Of a stretch of 35,456 nucleotides of DNA, positions 14,794-22,353 are shown in pieces. The stretch is from Bacteroidota bacterium (GTDB lineage: Bacteria; Bacteroidota; Bacteroidia; Chitinophagales; Chitinophagaceae), in contig JABDBG010000021.1 in NCBI GenBank assembly GCA_013288745.1, positions 1 to 35,456 on the forward strand. Direction: 5' to 3'. Each line of letters starts with the position of its first letter. Position 1 is the stretch's first letter. The notes beneath the pieces were generated by a model that worked only from the letters and a program-made list of their open reading frames with translations, ran no database searches and was not told the DNA's origin. A program made the position numbers and the translations under genes.

Positions 14794-15330
14794 TTAATTC
14801 TCTTGTTCAAGTGTACTGTTTATATTTCCTGTTACTACTTTAAAATTACCCGGAGTTGTAGAAGAATCACTATATGCATATATAGTACCATTGACAGTAG
14901 CTTGTATTGATGTTTGTGTAATTGACGTTATCGTTACCGTGAAAGGTTTTGTAACTAAACCTGCAGTTTCAAAATAGCTGATAGTACCAGGAATAGTATA
15001 GTAAGTAGGATCATACTCAAAATAATCCAAAGCTTTATATACCGTAGGAAGGGAAGGATAGGTGCTTGTATCAGAATAAACACCCGGTGTTATAGCCAGG
15101 TTTGATTCAAGTCTAAAGTCTATATAATGCGATTTTGTAACATCACTGTTGGAATAAGCTTCGAAATAAATTTCCTTGCCGCCATTATAAGCTTCAGCAT
15201 AGCTTAAAACTGAAAAATTGTAAGCAGTGTCATTCAATTTTAATTGCGCTGAACTGCTGGCGCCTGAACTGCTTTTTTTACATGAGGCTAGCGCTAAGCC
15301 AAGTACTGCAATTGCGAATAATTTTTTCAT
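14794..15330 (-). CDS. Small lipoprotein of unknown function (paralog of the previous gene)
   Basis: The 178-aa protein has a lipobox LALASC (Cys17, followed by KKSSS). The mature sequence contains YSDTSTYPSLP and ITSITQTSIQATVNGTIYAY, which align with the downstream paralog. The two genes are 47 nt apart and probably co-transcribed from the AT-rich region 15331-15592. Probably exported to the outer membrane; function unknown. Confidence 0.8.
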   Translation of the reverse strand: MKKLFAIAVLGLALASCKKSSSGASSSAQLKLNDTAYNFSVLSYAEAYNGGKEIYFEAYSNSDVTKSHYIDFRLESNLAITPGVYSDTSTYPSLPTVYKALDYFEYDPTYYTIPGTISYFETAGLVTKPFTVTITSITQTSIQATVNGTIYAYSDSSTTPGNFKVVTGNINSTLEQEN

Positions 15331-15592
15331 AATTTAGAAATTTTGGTGTTTTTTTTGTTTTGATAAAGATTTTGTGTTGTATAATAATGTTGAATTTAAG
15401 CCCGAAAAAGCTAGTTATTCGTTATATATTTTAAAAAATGCTTAAAATTATCTATAAAATATTGATTCTTTAATCAAATTTAGGTACAGTTATGGATTAT
15501 TTTCATATTATAAGGATATATTATATAGGATATAATCTGTAACGAAAATAGGGGATATTCTTTTATATGCCAAAAATATTATAAAAACTTGT
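15331..15592. other. AT-rich intergenic region upstream of the lipoprotein pair
   Basis: No ORF is supported in these 262 nt. On the minus strand TAAATTTG (15475-15482) matches the -7 consensus and could drive the lipoprotein genes with a leader of about 135 nt; no -33 TTTG was found at the right distance. No clear terminator follows the Met8-TSUP gene. Confidence 0.4.
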
Positions 15593-17110
15593 TTAATGTA
15601 TTACTATCTGAACAGCTTTCCAAAGTGTATTCGTACTTGTTAAAATAACTAAAATACCCACCAGGATAAACATTGTTTTTAAAGGAAGTTTACCAACTAA
15701 CCTGGCTGCAATGGGAGCAGCGATCAACCCACCAACAATAAGTCCTGCTACTTCTAATAGTGGAATATTTTTTAATAAGATAAAAAATGTAATAGAGCTG
15801 GTGAGTACTACAAAAAATTCAGCCAGGCATACGGAGCCGATCACATACCGTGGACTTTTTCTTTTGGCCATTAATGTACTTGTAACCAATGTTCCCCAGC
15901 CACCACCTGCAAATGCATCCATAAATCCTCCGATAGAAGCGAGCCAGCCTGCATTCTTTACTTTATCTGTATTTTTTCTTTTTGAAAATGCTTTACGCAT
16001 TATATAATAACCCAGGTAAATAGTATAAATGGAAAGGGGAATCTTAACATAAGTAGAATATTTTTGACCGTAATAAGCCAGTGCAGCGCCGATCAAAGCT
16101 CCGATAGCACCGGGGATCACTAATGCCATAAATAATTTTTTATTGATATTGCCAAAACGGTGATGACTATACCCCGATACACCACTGGAGAAAACCCTTG
16201 CTGAATGTACCCTGCTGCTAACGATAGCCGGCGGTACACCGTTGGCCAATAAAAATGTGGTAGAGATAGTGCCGTACCCCATGCCCAATGATCCATCCAC
16301 CATTTGCGCAATGAAACCTGTCAATAACATTATTAAAAATCCATTGATCGTATGTTGTGGCAGGTTTTTAATTTCTGCTGTAACATCAGCAAAAGAAAAA
16401 TATGATGCCAGCCCATATCCTACAAGTAAAATAGTAAAGGCCAGCAAGCACCACAATACGATCTTGGTCCATTTTTTTTCGTGTTGTTCGTGATCGTCTT
16501 TTAAATTGGTCTGTTTAGCAACCAATACTTTAGTTAAGTCGTTCAATTGTTTTACTTTTTCGTTGAAGTCACCCTTCATGCCTTGTCTTATTGTTTGAAT
16601 GTTATCTAATACATTTTCCATTTCATCCGGTATCATTTCATCGATCACCTGTTTTAACCGTTTAGCGATGGTAGGAGATTTCCCATTAGTAGAAATGGCA
16701 ATTTTAATATTCCCTTTTTTTACAATAGAGCTCAAATAGAAATCACATAGTTCAGGTTTATCTGCTACGTTGACTAATTTATTTTTTTGCCTGCAGTCTT
16801 TGCTGATCTGTTCGCTTATAGAAATATCGTTCACTGCAGCTATTACAATATCAACCCTATCAAGGTCACTGATGTGATATGCTTTTTGTTGTAATGAAAT
16901 GTTGGGATATTGCTTAGCTAGCTCCTGAATTTTATCACTGATGGAAAGCGATATCAATTGAATAGAAGTGGCAGGAGAATTTTGTAATACAGCAGTTAAT
17001 TTTTCCAATGCAATATTTCCTCCGCCGATGATCAGCAGGCGGAAATTTTGCAATTTCAGAAAAAGAGGAAATAAGGTGTTTCCACCTGATATGGTATTGT
17101 CCTGCGCCAT
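15593..17110 (-). CDS. Fusion: siroheme-synthase N-terminal (Met8-like) domain + TSUP (TauE/SafE) transporter
   Basis: The 505-aa protein joins two modules. Residues about 12-210 form a precorrin-2 dehydrogenase/ferrochelatase-like domain with an NAD-binding GGGNIALEK (29-37), VNVADKPELCDFY containing Asp117 at the CysG/Met8 catalytic-Asp position, and AISTNGKSP. A membrane helix starts near 219 and residues about 255-500 form a TSUP permease (repeats with QMVDGSLGMGYGT and FMDAFAGGGWGT). TSUP proteins move sulfite, sulfonates or related anions; siroheme is the cofactor of sulfite reductase, so both halves point to sulfur assimilation. It lies downstream of the Pst-like genes but has its own -7 box TACCTTTG(C) at 17125-17132, only 14 nt before the ATG, so the transcript may be nearly leaderless. 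Confidence 0.9.
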   Translation of the reverse strand: MAQDNTISGGNTLFPLFLKLQNFRLLIIGGGNIALEKLTAVLQNSPATSIQLISLSISDKIQELAKQYPNISLQQKAYHISDLDRVDIVIAAVNDISISEQISKDCRQKNKLVNVADKPELCDFYLSSIVKKGNIKIAISTNGKSPTIAKRLKQVIDEMIPDEMENVLDNIQTIRQGMKGDFNEKVKQLNDLTKVLVAKQTNLKDDHEQHEKKWTKIVLWCLLAFTILLVGYGLASYFSFADVTAEIKNLPQHTINGFLIMLLTGFIAQMVDGSLGMGYGTISTTFLLANGVPPAIVSSRVHSARVFSSGVSGYSHHRFGNINKKLFMALVIPGAIGALIGAALAYYGQKYSTYVKIPLSIYTIYLGYYIMRKAFSKRKNTDKVKNAGWLASIGGFMDAFAGGGWGTLVTSTLMAKRKSPRYVIGSVCLAEFFVVLTSSITFFILLKNIPLLEVAGLIVGGLIAAPIAARLVGKLPLKTMFILVGILVILTSTNTLWKAVQIVIH

Positions 17111-17124
17111 TTTAATTGATGGCG

Positions 17125-17169
17125 CAAAGGTAAAATATTATTGGTTAAAGCCCATTAAAAGTATAGACT
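17125..17169 (-). promoter_or_regulatory. Promoter and degenerate operator of the Met8-TSUP gene
   Basis: Minus-strand -7 TACCTTTGC (17125-17132) lies 14 nt from the start codon. Upstream, at the position where the two sulfur operons have their dyad, there is one good half-site TATAGACT (ending 17169) and a poor partner (AGCCCATT). An inverted repeat TGCGCCAT / ATGGCGCA (17103-17126) brackets the start codon. Confidence 0.4.
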
Positions 17170-17207
17170 AATGGTTTTAAGGCTTAAAATCGTTGGTAAA
17201 GCCAGTG

Positions 17208-17972
17208 TTAGCTTATGTATCCCTTTACATATTCCTGGGTTAATTTTTCTTTTGGCCTTAATAAAATATCCTCGGTTGGGCCGAATTCTATGATCTCTCC
17301 CATGTATAAAAAAGCGATATAATCAGATAAGCGGCGTGCTTGTCTTAGGATATGCGTAACCAATACCAATGTATATTTATCTTTTAGCTGTAAAAAAAGT
17401 TCTTCGATCTTTTGTGTTGAGATCGGATCGAGTGCAGAGGTAGGTTCGTCGCCTAAAATAATTTCAGGTTCAACCGCTAAACCGCGTGCCAGGCATAAAC
17501 GTTGTTGCTGACCGATAGATAATCTTGCGGCAGAACCATTTAGACGGTCCTTTACTTCATCCCATAAACCTGTTGCGGTAAGATAATGTTCAACAAGAAC
17601 ATCCAATTCTTTTTTCTTTGTTGTACCATGCAATCTTGGGCCGTAGGCGATATTATCATAGATACTCATTGGTAATGGAAAAGGGCGTTGAGATAGCAAT
17701 CCCATCTTTTGGCGCATGCTGGTCACTTCAATATCTTTTCCATAAATATTTTCTCCATCCACTAAAACCTGTCCGTCGATCTGTACATCTTTATTACGAT
17801 CTAATAAACGATTAAATGTTTTTAGCAAAGTAGTTTTTCCGCAACCAGATGGGCCGATAAAAGAAGTTAATTTTTTATCAGGAATATCGATGTTGATATT
17901 TTTTAAAATATGATTGCCCCCAATGTGAACATTCAGGTCCTTTACACGTATATGCGGCGATTCAAAAGTCAT
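17208..17972 (-). CDS. pstB: ABC transporter ATP-binding protein, PstB-like
   Basis: The start is set at the internal ATG (MTFESPHIRVKDLNV), 1 nt after the PstA stop codon; the ORF-track start at 18017 would overlap PstA by 44 nt and add residues atypical of PstB. The resulting 254 aa matches PstB length. Motifs: Walker A GPSGCGKTT (40-48), Q-loop LSQRPFPLPMSIYDN, signature LSIGQQQRLCLARGL, Walker B IILGDEPTSALDP, H-loop VTHI. It powers import through the PstC/PstA-like channel. The sequence alone says phosphate-type; shared regulation with the sulfatase operon suggests a sulfur oxyanion instead. Confidence 0.9.
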   Translation of the reverse strand: MTFESPHIRVKDLNVHIGGNHILKNINIDIPDKKLTSFIGPSGCGKTTLLKTFNRLLDRNKDVQIDGQVLVDGENIYGKDIEVTSMRQKMGLLSQRPFPLPMSIYDNIAYGPRLHGTTKKKELDVLVEHYLTATGLWDEVKDRLNGSAARLSIGQQQRLCLARGLAVEPEIILGDEPTSALDPISTQKIEELFLQLKDKYTLVLVTHILRQARRLSDYIAFLYMGEIIEFGPTEDILLRPKEKLTQEYVKGYIS

Positions 17973-17973
17973 G

Positions 17974-18822
17974 TTATATTTTATGCTTTGATAATTTTTT
18001 ACTGAAATATTTTGCACTTAAACTTATTATTAAAACGATGAAAGTTAATATTAATGCCGCTGCATAAGCGCGGTTCTGTACTTCTTCGATCGGACTGCTC
18101 AATTGAAAAAATATGGCCAGCGGTAAGGTCGCTGTTGGCTGTCCCAATGAAGTTGGAATACTATCCGTATACCCTGCTGTAAATAAAACGGTAGCAGCAT
18201 CGCCGATCGCTCTGCCGAATGATAATAAAATCGCTGTGATGATACCGGGGATCGCTTGCCTTAAAAATATCAAAGAAGTTTCCCAGCGTGTTGCACCTAA
18301 TGCGTAAGTAGCATCAGATAATTCTGTTGGTGCTAAACGGATCACTTCATCAATAGCACGCGCTAAAATTGGTATCACTAATAAAGTAACGGTAATGATA
18401 CCTGCTAACAAAGAAGCCCTTAACCCAAAATAAACCATGATGGTAAAACCAAATGCGCCATACACAATAGATGGAATACCAAATAATACATCGAAGGTTA
18501 AGCGTGTAATATTTGCCAGCCATGAATTTCTTTTGGCATAAATATTTACGTATAGTACAACAGGTATGCTAATAACCAAACCCAATACGGTAGCTCCAAT
18601 GCTGATATATAGTGATCCGATGATGGCATTTAAGATACCACCGCCTTTGCCGATATAATAACCGCCTTCGGGAACTTTGCTGATAATATCCCAGGTTAAA
18701 GATTGCATGCCTTTTGATGCGATCGTATATAATATCATCAATAAAGATCCGGCAATAATTAATGTTGCCAGTATCATTAGCATTTTAAAAAATCCAGATT
18801 CTATTCTTCTTCTCAATTGCAT
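17974..18822 (-). CDS. pstA: ABC transporter permease, PstA-like
   Basis: The 282-aa protein has six predicted membrane segments (for example 'MLMILATLIIAGSLLMILYT' at the N-terminus) and the permease EAA-type loop TELSDATYALGATRWETSLI in a MetI-like/PstA arrangement. Its start lies 1 nt after the PstC stop codon, so the two are translationally coupled. With PstC it forms the inner-membrane channel. The substrate is assigned only by homology; see the note on sulfur regulation. Confidence 0.9.
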   Translation of the reverse strand: MQLRRRIESGFFKMLMILATLIIAGSLLMILYTIASKGMQSLTWDIISKVPEGGYYIGKGGGILNAIIGSLYISIGATVLGLVISIPVVLYVNIYAKRNSWLANITRLTFDVLFGIPSIVYGAFGFTIMVYFGLRASLLAGIITVTLLVIPILARAIDEVIRLAPTELSDATYALGATRWETSLIFLRQAIPGIITAILLSFGRAIGDAATVLFTAGYTDSIPTSLGQPTATLPLAIFFQLSSPIEEVQNRAYAAALILTFIVLIISLSAKYFSKKLSKHKI

Positions 18823-18823
18823 A

Positions 18824-19717
18824 CTAACTTCTATTTTCTATTCTATATAATATCAATCTTGAGATCGCATTGAATATAAAAATGATAACAAATAATATTA
18901 AGGCTGATAACATCAGTGCAGATTCATACATTGGTATCGACATCATATCACCATAATTATTAGCGATCAATGCCGGTAATGGATAAACAGAATCAAATAA
19001 TGAATGTGGTATCATCGGTAAATTACCGCAGACCATCAGCACGGCTAATGTTTCACCGATCGCTCTTGATATACCTAATACAGTTGCTGCAATAATGCCT
19101 GGTACCGATTTTTTTAGGACTACCTTTCTTGTTGTTTCCCATTCAGTCGCACCTAATGATAAAGAAGCTTCTTTCAATTCTTTAGGAACGGTATCAAACA
19201 CTTCCAATAAAATACTAACGATCAAAGGAAATACCATAACCGCTAACACGATACCACCTGCCAATGCACAATACCCCGAAGAGTAATCTACAAAATGTGG
19301 AGCGATATGATCGCCGATATAAGGAACAATTGTCAGTACACCCCATACCCCATATACAACGGGAGGTATACCCGATAAAAGATCGATCAATGGAACTAAT
19401 ATTTGTCTTATTCTATGCGGCGCATATTCTGCAATATAGATGGCGCATAATAAAGAAAGAGGTAAGGCTATTATGATGGCAATACCAGTAACTGCCAACG
19501 ATCCTATGATGTAGGAAAAGAAGCCGAATTCATTTTTGAATGGTTTCCATTCTGTCGAAGATAATAAATGCCAGAGCGTATCTTGTTGTAGTATTGGCGA
19601 AGATTTATAATACAACCCATAGCCGATAAGCACTACCGTTAAAATAGAGAACAGGCTAAGCTCAAGAAATATATTTGCGCTTAACCTATCCTTTAACAAT
19701 CTTATTTTATAACTCAT
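18824..19717 (-). CDS. pstC: ABC transporter permease, PstC-like
   Basis: The 297-aa protein has a first transmembrane helix near 20-36 and the conserved permease motifs LLSGIPPVVYGVWG and KELKEASLSLGATEWETTRKVV. It overlaps the binding-protein gene by 4 nt (ATGA-type overlap), a sign of tight coupling within the operon. It forms the translocation pore with PstA. Length and motifs are usual for PstC. Confidence 0.9.
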   Translation of the reverse strand: MSYKIRLLKDRLSANIFLELSLFSILTVVLIGYGLYYKSSPILQQDTLWHLLSSTEWKPFKNEFGFFSYIIGSLAVTGIAIIIALPLSLLCAIYIAEYAPHRIRQILVPLIDLLSGIPPVVYGVWGVLTIVPYIGDHIAPHFVDYSSGYCALAGGIVLAVMVFPLIVSILLEVFDTVPKELKEASLSLGATEWETTRKVVLKKSVPGIIAATVLGISRAIGETLAVLMVCGNLPMIPHSLFDSVYPLPALIANNYGDMMSIPMYESALMLSALILFVIIFIFNAISRLILYRIENRS

Positions 19718-20667
19718 TTAAGCTTGTTTAATCCTGCAGTTATTTTCGCAGGAGAAAGTGTGATATAACCTTGTTCCGGTATAAATTTTTGTCCGTCCGT
19801 TAAAACGTATTTGATAAATTCTTTAACAGCTTCAGTTTTAGGAGCTCCTTTTGTTACAAAGTAAAGATCTCTTGCGGGAGGCGAAGGATATTTACCTGTA
19901 GTAATAGCTGCAACGATCTGGTCAATAGTGCCGTAAAAATTTTCATCAGCATCTATTTTGCCATTATTGTTTAGGTCGATCGGTAGAGGTATTACACCAT
20001 TAGTAGCTTGTTTTGTATTTTGGTCATAGACGTAAACAATATTATTGAATCCAATTCCTACGGGATCTTTTTTTACGGCTTGTGCTAAACCCGGATCTCC
20101 GTATACTGCTACTCCTTGCAAGTCGTCTTGTTTCTTGCCAAAATAATTTGCCCATGTTTCAGCAGCACCTGCTGCATCAGAACGGGTATACACGTGAATA
20201 GGCGCATTACTTTTTTCACCCGCTTGAGCCCATACTCTTGCATTACCTGTGATAAAGATATCATTCAATGCACTTTTTTTAATTCCTTTTGCTAACAGGT
20301 CTTTAAGGAAAGGATTATTAGCACTAACAACAGGAACTACTGCATCTTTTGTTACAGCAAAAGGGTTAGCGCCTTTTTTACTTTCTTCCGGAGTTAAATT
20401 ACGCGATACCAATCCGATATCTGTAATGCTTGATAACACATCCGTAATGCCTTTTCCTGCACCACCTGCAGAAACATCGATCTTTACATCTGGGTGTAAT
20501 TTTCTAAATTCTTCTGCCCATTTTACAGTGATGGGGTATAGTGCAAATGCACCCGAAATACTGATCGTTCCTGATAATTGATCAGGCCGAGTTGGCGAAT
20601 CTTTGTATGAGCTGAATGTTACCCAACCTAAAGCAAGAAATACTGCCAATAATATTGTCTTCTTCAT
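19714..20667 (-). CDS. pstS: PstS-like periplasmic oxyanion-binding protein
   Basis: The 317-aa protein has a signal peptide without lipobox Cys (cut near 'VTFSSYKDS'), so it is free in the periplasm. The PBP-like fold shows GTISISGAFALYPITVKWAEEF, GGAGKGITDVLS, TDIGLVSRNL, TRSDAAGAAETWANYFG and the C-terminal FIKYVLTDGQKFI. Where E. coli PstS has the phosphate-selecting Asp (DFGASDAPL) the motif here reads DIGLVSRNL; this Ser-Arg version also occurs in true phosphate binders, so it does not settle the ligand. The DLNNNGKIDADENFYG stretch resembles a Ca-binding EF-hand-like loop. Context (porin, Met8-TSUP, cysteine-type leader) favours sulfate or another sulfur anion. Confidence 0.88.
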   Translation of the reverse strand: MKKTILLAVFLALGWVTFSSYKDSPTRPDQLSGTISISGAFALYPITVKWAEEFRKLHPDVKIDVSAGGAGKGITDVLSSITDIGLVSRNLTPEESKKGANPFAVTKDAVVPVVSANNPFLKDLLAKGIKKSALNDIFITGNARVWAQAGEKSNAPIHVYTRSDAAGAAETWANYFGKKQDDLQGVAVYGDPGLAQAVKKDPVGIGFNNIVYVYDQNTKQATNGVIPLPIDLNNNGKIDADENFYGTIDQIVAAITTGKYPSPPARDLYFVTKGAPKTEAVKEFIKYVLTDGQKFIPEQGYITLSPAKITAGLNKLK

Positions 20668-20685
20668 AATAGTTGTTTTAAGTAT

Positions 20686-20724
20686 AAATGCTGAATGTCA
20701 TTTTAATAATAGCATTCAGCATTT
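20686..20724 (-). promoter_or_regulatory. Intercistronic stem-loop between porin and pstS
   Basis: A perfect 12-bp inverted repeat, AAATGCTGAATG / CATTCAGCATTT, with a 15-nt loop and no T-run. It probably stabilises or partly separates the porin and transporter parts of the operon mRNA, allowing different levels. Confidence 0.6.
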
Positions 20725-20731
20725 AAATAAT

Positions 20732-21991
20732 TTAGAATGCAATTTGTAATTGCGCTGTTGCTACATCATTATATTGTACAGCAGGGATATTTCCTTGTTC
20801 TGTTCTCCATGAATAATCAAGCTGCAATTTTGCCCAATTATTGAAGAAGATATTAGCTCCAAAAATTAAATAAGTATTGGCATCGCTTATCTTATTCAAG
20901 CCAGGACTTTTAGGATTAACAACAGGGCTGTAAGTATCATACTTAACAACAAACTGGAATTTTTTAGGAATGAAGAAGTATGCAGCTTGTGCATACCAAC
21001 CTTGATGAATTGCCGGAACAGGTTGAGAAGCATAGTGCCTGTCATTACCATCTTGTCCGCGCAAGAATTCACTTCTTAAGGAGAAGGCTTTGTAGTTTAC
21101 AGCTAATTCAGTTCCCCAGCGTGTGCGCAATTGATCTTTAGTGGGTGTTTTAGCAAATCTATCGTAACCATTATAATAGGATCCGCCAACAGTTAAGAAA
21201 TCAAACGGGTGAATTAATAAACGACCGGAGAAATCTTTCGATTCGTTGTTATCTGCCACATTAATACCTGCACCATTAAATAGGCCTGCGTAATAATCAA
21301 TTAAAGATCTTGTGTCGTTGATCTTGAAAAAACTACCGCTTATTTGCACACCAAGGTCACGGCCATTCTGATTACCGATAGAATCGATAATGCCGTTTGA
21401 GCCATCACCTTTTCTTGCTACCAATGCATTTACAACCTGTGATCGATCTACGGTTTCAAGATTTCTATCTTGCACATTGTTTTCCAAAGAAAAGGGCAAT
21501 GTAAATTGACCTGCAGTTATTTTTAAATAACTCGCAGCCTTATAAGCGATATATGCATCTAGTAATGTTGGTGATATTACCGCGTTTGTTGTAGTTGTTG
21601 ATGTTCCTGCGGGTACTGAAGATGTTCCCCCGACAAAATCAACCAATAAGCGGTATTGCCATTTGGAAGTAATATCTCCATTGATATCCAATCTTGCTCT
21701 TCTTATATCAATACCGTCTGCTTTGTTAGCTTTTGGATATGCCTGGTACCTTACTTGAGTGTAGCCACCTATCTGGAATGCACGACTTGCATTAATAGGG
21801 AATACTTTTTGCTTTGCTTTTTCATCTTGCTTCGCGATGGCAGAAACTGCGCGGATCGAATCTGCTTCTTGTTGCGTAATAGTTCCCTTTGCGATCAGGA
21901 TATTTAATACATCATCCGATGTCTGTGCCGATGCCTTTACAGCAAATAGTATTGTAAAAATGGCGATCGATAATAATTTAATAAGTCTCAT
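20732..21991 (-). CDS. OprO/OprP-like outer-membrane anion porin
   Basis: The 419-aa protein has a signal peptide (cut near 'AVKASAQ'), a short charged helical stretch (about 24-65, ADSIRAVSAIAKQDEKAKQK) and a beta-barrel resembling phosphate-selective porins (YTQVRYQAYPKANKADGIDIRRARLDINGDI, then alternating strands, ending in the aromatic AQLQIAF). It would let anions cross the outer membrane for the periplasmic binding protein encoded next. It is the first gene of the operon, and a third operator-like dyad (21993-22013) lies 2 nt upstream of its ATG, where a repressor could also hinder translation initiation sequences or elongation. Confidence 0.88.
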   Translation of the reverse strand: MRLIKLLSIAIFTILFAVKASAQTSDDVLNILIAKGTITQQEADSIRAVSAIAKQDEKAKQKVFPINASRAFQIGGYTQVRYQAYPKANKADGIDIRRARLDINGDITSKWQYRLLVDFVGGTSSVPAGTSTTTTNAVISPTLLDAYIAYKAASYLKITAGQFTLPFSLENNVQDRNLETVDRSQVVNALVARKGDGSNGIIDSIGNQNGRDLGVQISGSFFKINDTRSLIDYYAGLFNGAGINVADNNESKDFSGRLLIHPFDFLTVGGSYYNGYDRFAKTPTKDQLRTRWGTELAVNYKAFSLRSEFLRGQDGNDRHYASQPVPAIHQGWYAQAAYFFIPKKFQFVVKYDTYSPVVNPKSPGLNKISDANTYLIFGANIFFNNWAKLQLDYSWRTEQGNIPAVQYNDVATAQLQIAF

Positions 21992-21992
21992 C

Positions 21993-22013
21993 AGTCTAGT
22001 AATTTAGTAGAGT
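21993..22013. promoter_or_regulatory. Dyad operator copy C, adjacent to the porin start codon
   Basis: AGTCTAGT-N5-AGTAGAGT, 18/21 identical to the consensus when read on the minus strand. It lies immediately upstream of the porin ATG and far downstream of the promoter. Confidence 0.45.
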
Positions 22014-22052
22014 TTTAAAATAAAAAAAGTAATAATTGTTTTATGTAAAATC

Positions 22053-22181
22053 TTAAATGTCCCCATTGGGACAGCAACAGCTGTTGATAATTGCAACCAT
22101 TTGTCCTTTGTGCAAAGACAATATAGCAGTATGACTAATAGTAGCCTGTGCGTTGTTTGGTTTAATTAATTGTGATGCCAT
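22053..22181 (-). CDS. Cys-Cys-Cys leader peptide (42 aa) upstream of the porin/Pst-like operon
   Basis: A short ORF missing from the track starts at ATG about 45 nt after the predicted transcription start and encodes 42 aa ending SCCCPNGDI. The three adjacent Cys codons (TGT TGC TGT) lie near the end, followed by a hairpin. There is no signal peptide or membrane helix. The arrangement mirrors the poly-Cys ORF before susC, although the two peptides do not otherwise align. The likely role is to sense charged tRNA-Cys through ribosome pausing. It could also be a small functional peptide; conservation of the Cys run but not of the rest would favour the leader idea. Confidence 0.6.
   Translation of the reverse strand: MASQLIKPNNAQATISHTAILSLHKGQMVAIINSCCCPNGDI
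22057..22085 (-). promoter_or_regulatory. Two competing hairpins at the CCC codons
   Basis: On the minus strand ACAGC-TGTT-GCTGT overlaps the Ser-Cys-Cys codons, and TGTCCC-AATG-GGGACA starts within the last Cys codon and is followed by TTTAAGATTTTA. They share the TGT and cannot form together, as in an attenuator. A 12-nt palindrome CAACAGCTGTTG also covers the Cys codons. Confidence 0.45.
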
Positions 22182-22195
22182 TGTTAGTTGTATTT

Positions 22196-22216
22196 AGCCT
22201 ACTAATATGGTAGACT
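22196..22216. promoter_or_regulatory. Dyad operator copy B, just downstream of the porin operon transcription start
   Basis: Minus-strand AGTCTACC-N5-AGTAGGCT, nearly a perfect dyad and the best match to the consensus. It lies about 10-30 nt after the predicted start, where a bound protein would block elongation or initiation. Confidence 0.65.
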
Positions 22217-22230
22217 TTTGTTTGATGAGG

Positions 22231-22262
22231 CAAAAATAGGAGGTTTGTATTACCCCACCAAA
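22231..22262 (-). promoter_or_regulatory. Promoter of the porin/Pst-like operon
   Basis: -33 TTTG (22259-22262) and -7 TATTTTTG(C) (22231-22238) are separated by 20 nt, exactly as in the susC operon promoter. The predicted start is near 22225. The -33 lies within operator copy A; copy B follows the start. Confidence 0.7.
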
Positions 22263-22272
22263 TTAATAGACT
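22252..22272. promoter_or_regulatory. Dyad operator copy A over the -33 box of the porin operon
   Basis: ACCCCACC-N5-AATAGACT: the right half and centre match the consensus, the left half is degenerate (17/21). Position relative to -33 is the same as in the susC operon site. Confidence 0.55.
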
Positions 22273-22289
22273 ATTTTTTTAAAAAGATA

Positions 22290-22323
22290 AAAAAATAAGC
22301 CCTGATCAGTTGATCAGGGCTTT
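22290..22323 (-). terminator. Intrinsic terminator after the RND adaptor gene
   Basis: On the minus strand AAGCCCTGATCA / TGATCAGGGCTT is a perfect 12-bp stem with a 2-nt loop, followed by ATTTTTTTATC. It ends the efflux operon just before the porin promoter. Confidence 0.9.
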
Positions 22324-22353
22324 GTCAGTATTTAGATAGAGAGGGGGATGTAT

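Noticed and set aside
17149-17169. Full fifth copy of the dyad operator before Met8-TSUP
   Set aside because: Only one half-site is good (about 13/21 overall); kept as a degenerate candidate within the promoter entry, not counted as a site.
17973-18017. ORF-track start of the PstB-like gene at 18017
   Set aside because: It overlaps pstA by 44 nt; the ATG at 17972 has 1-nt spacing like the pstC-pstA junction and gives the usual family length.
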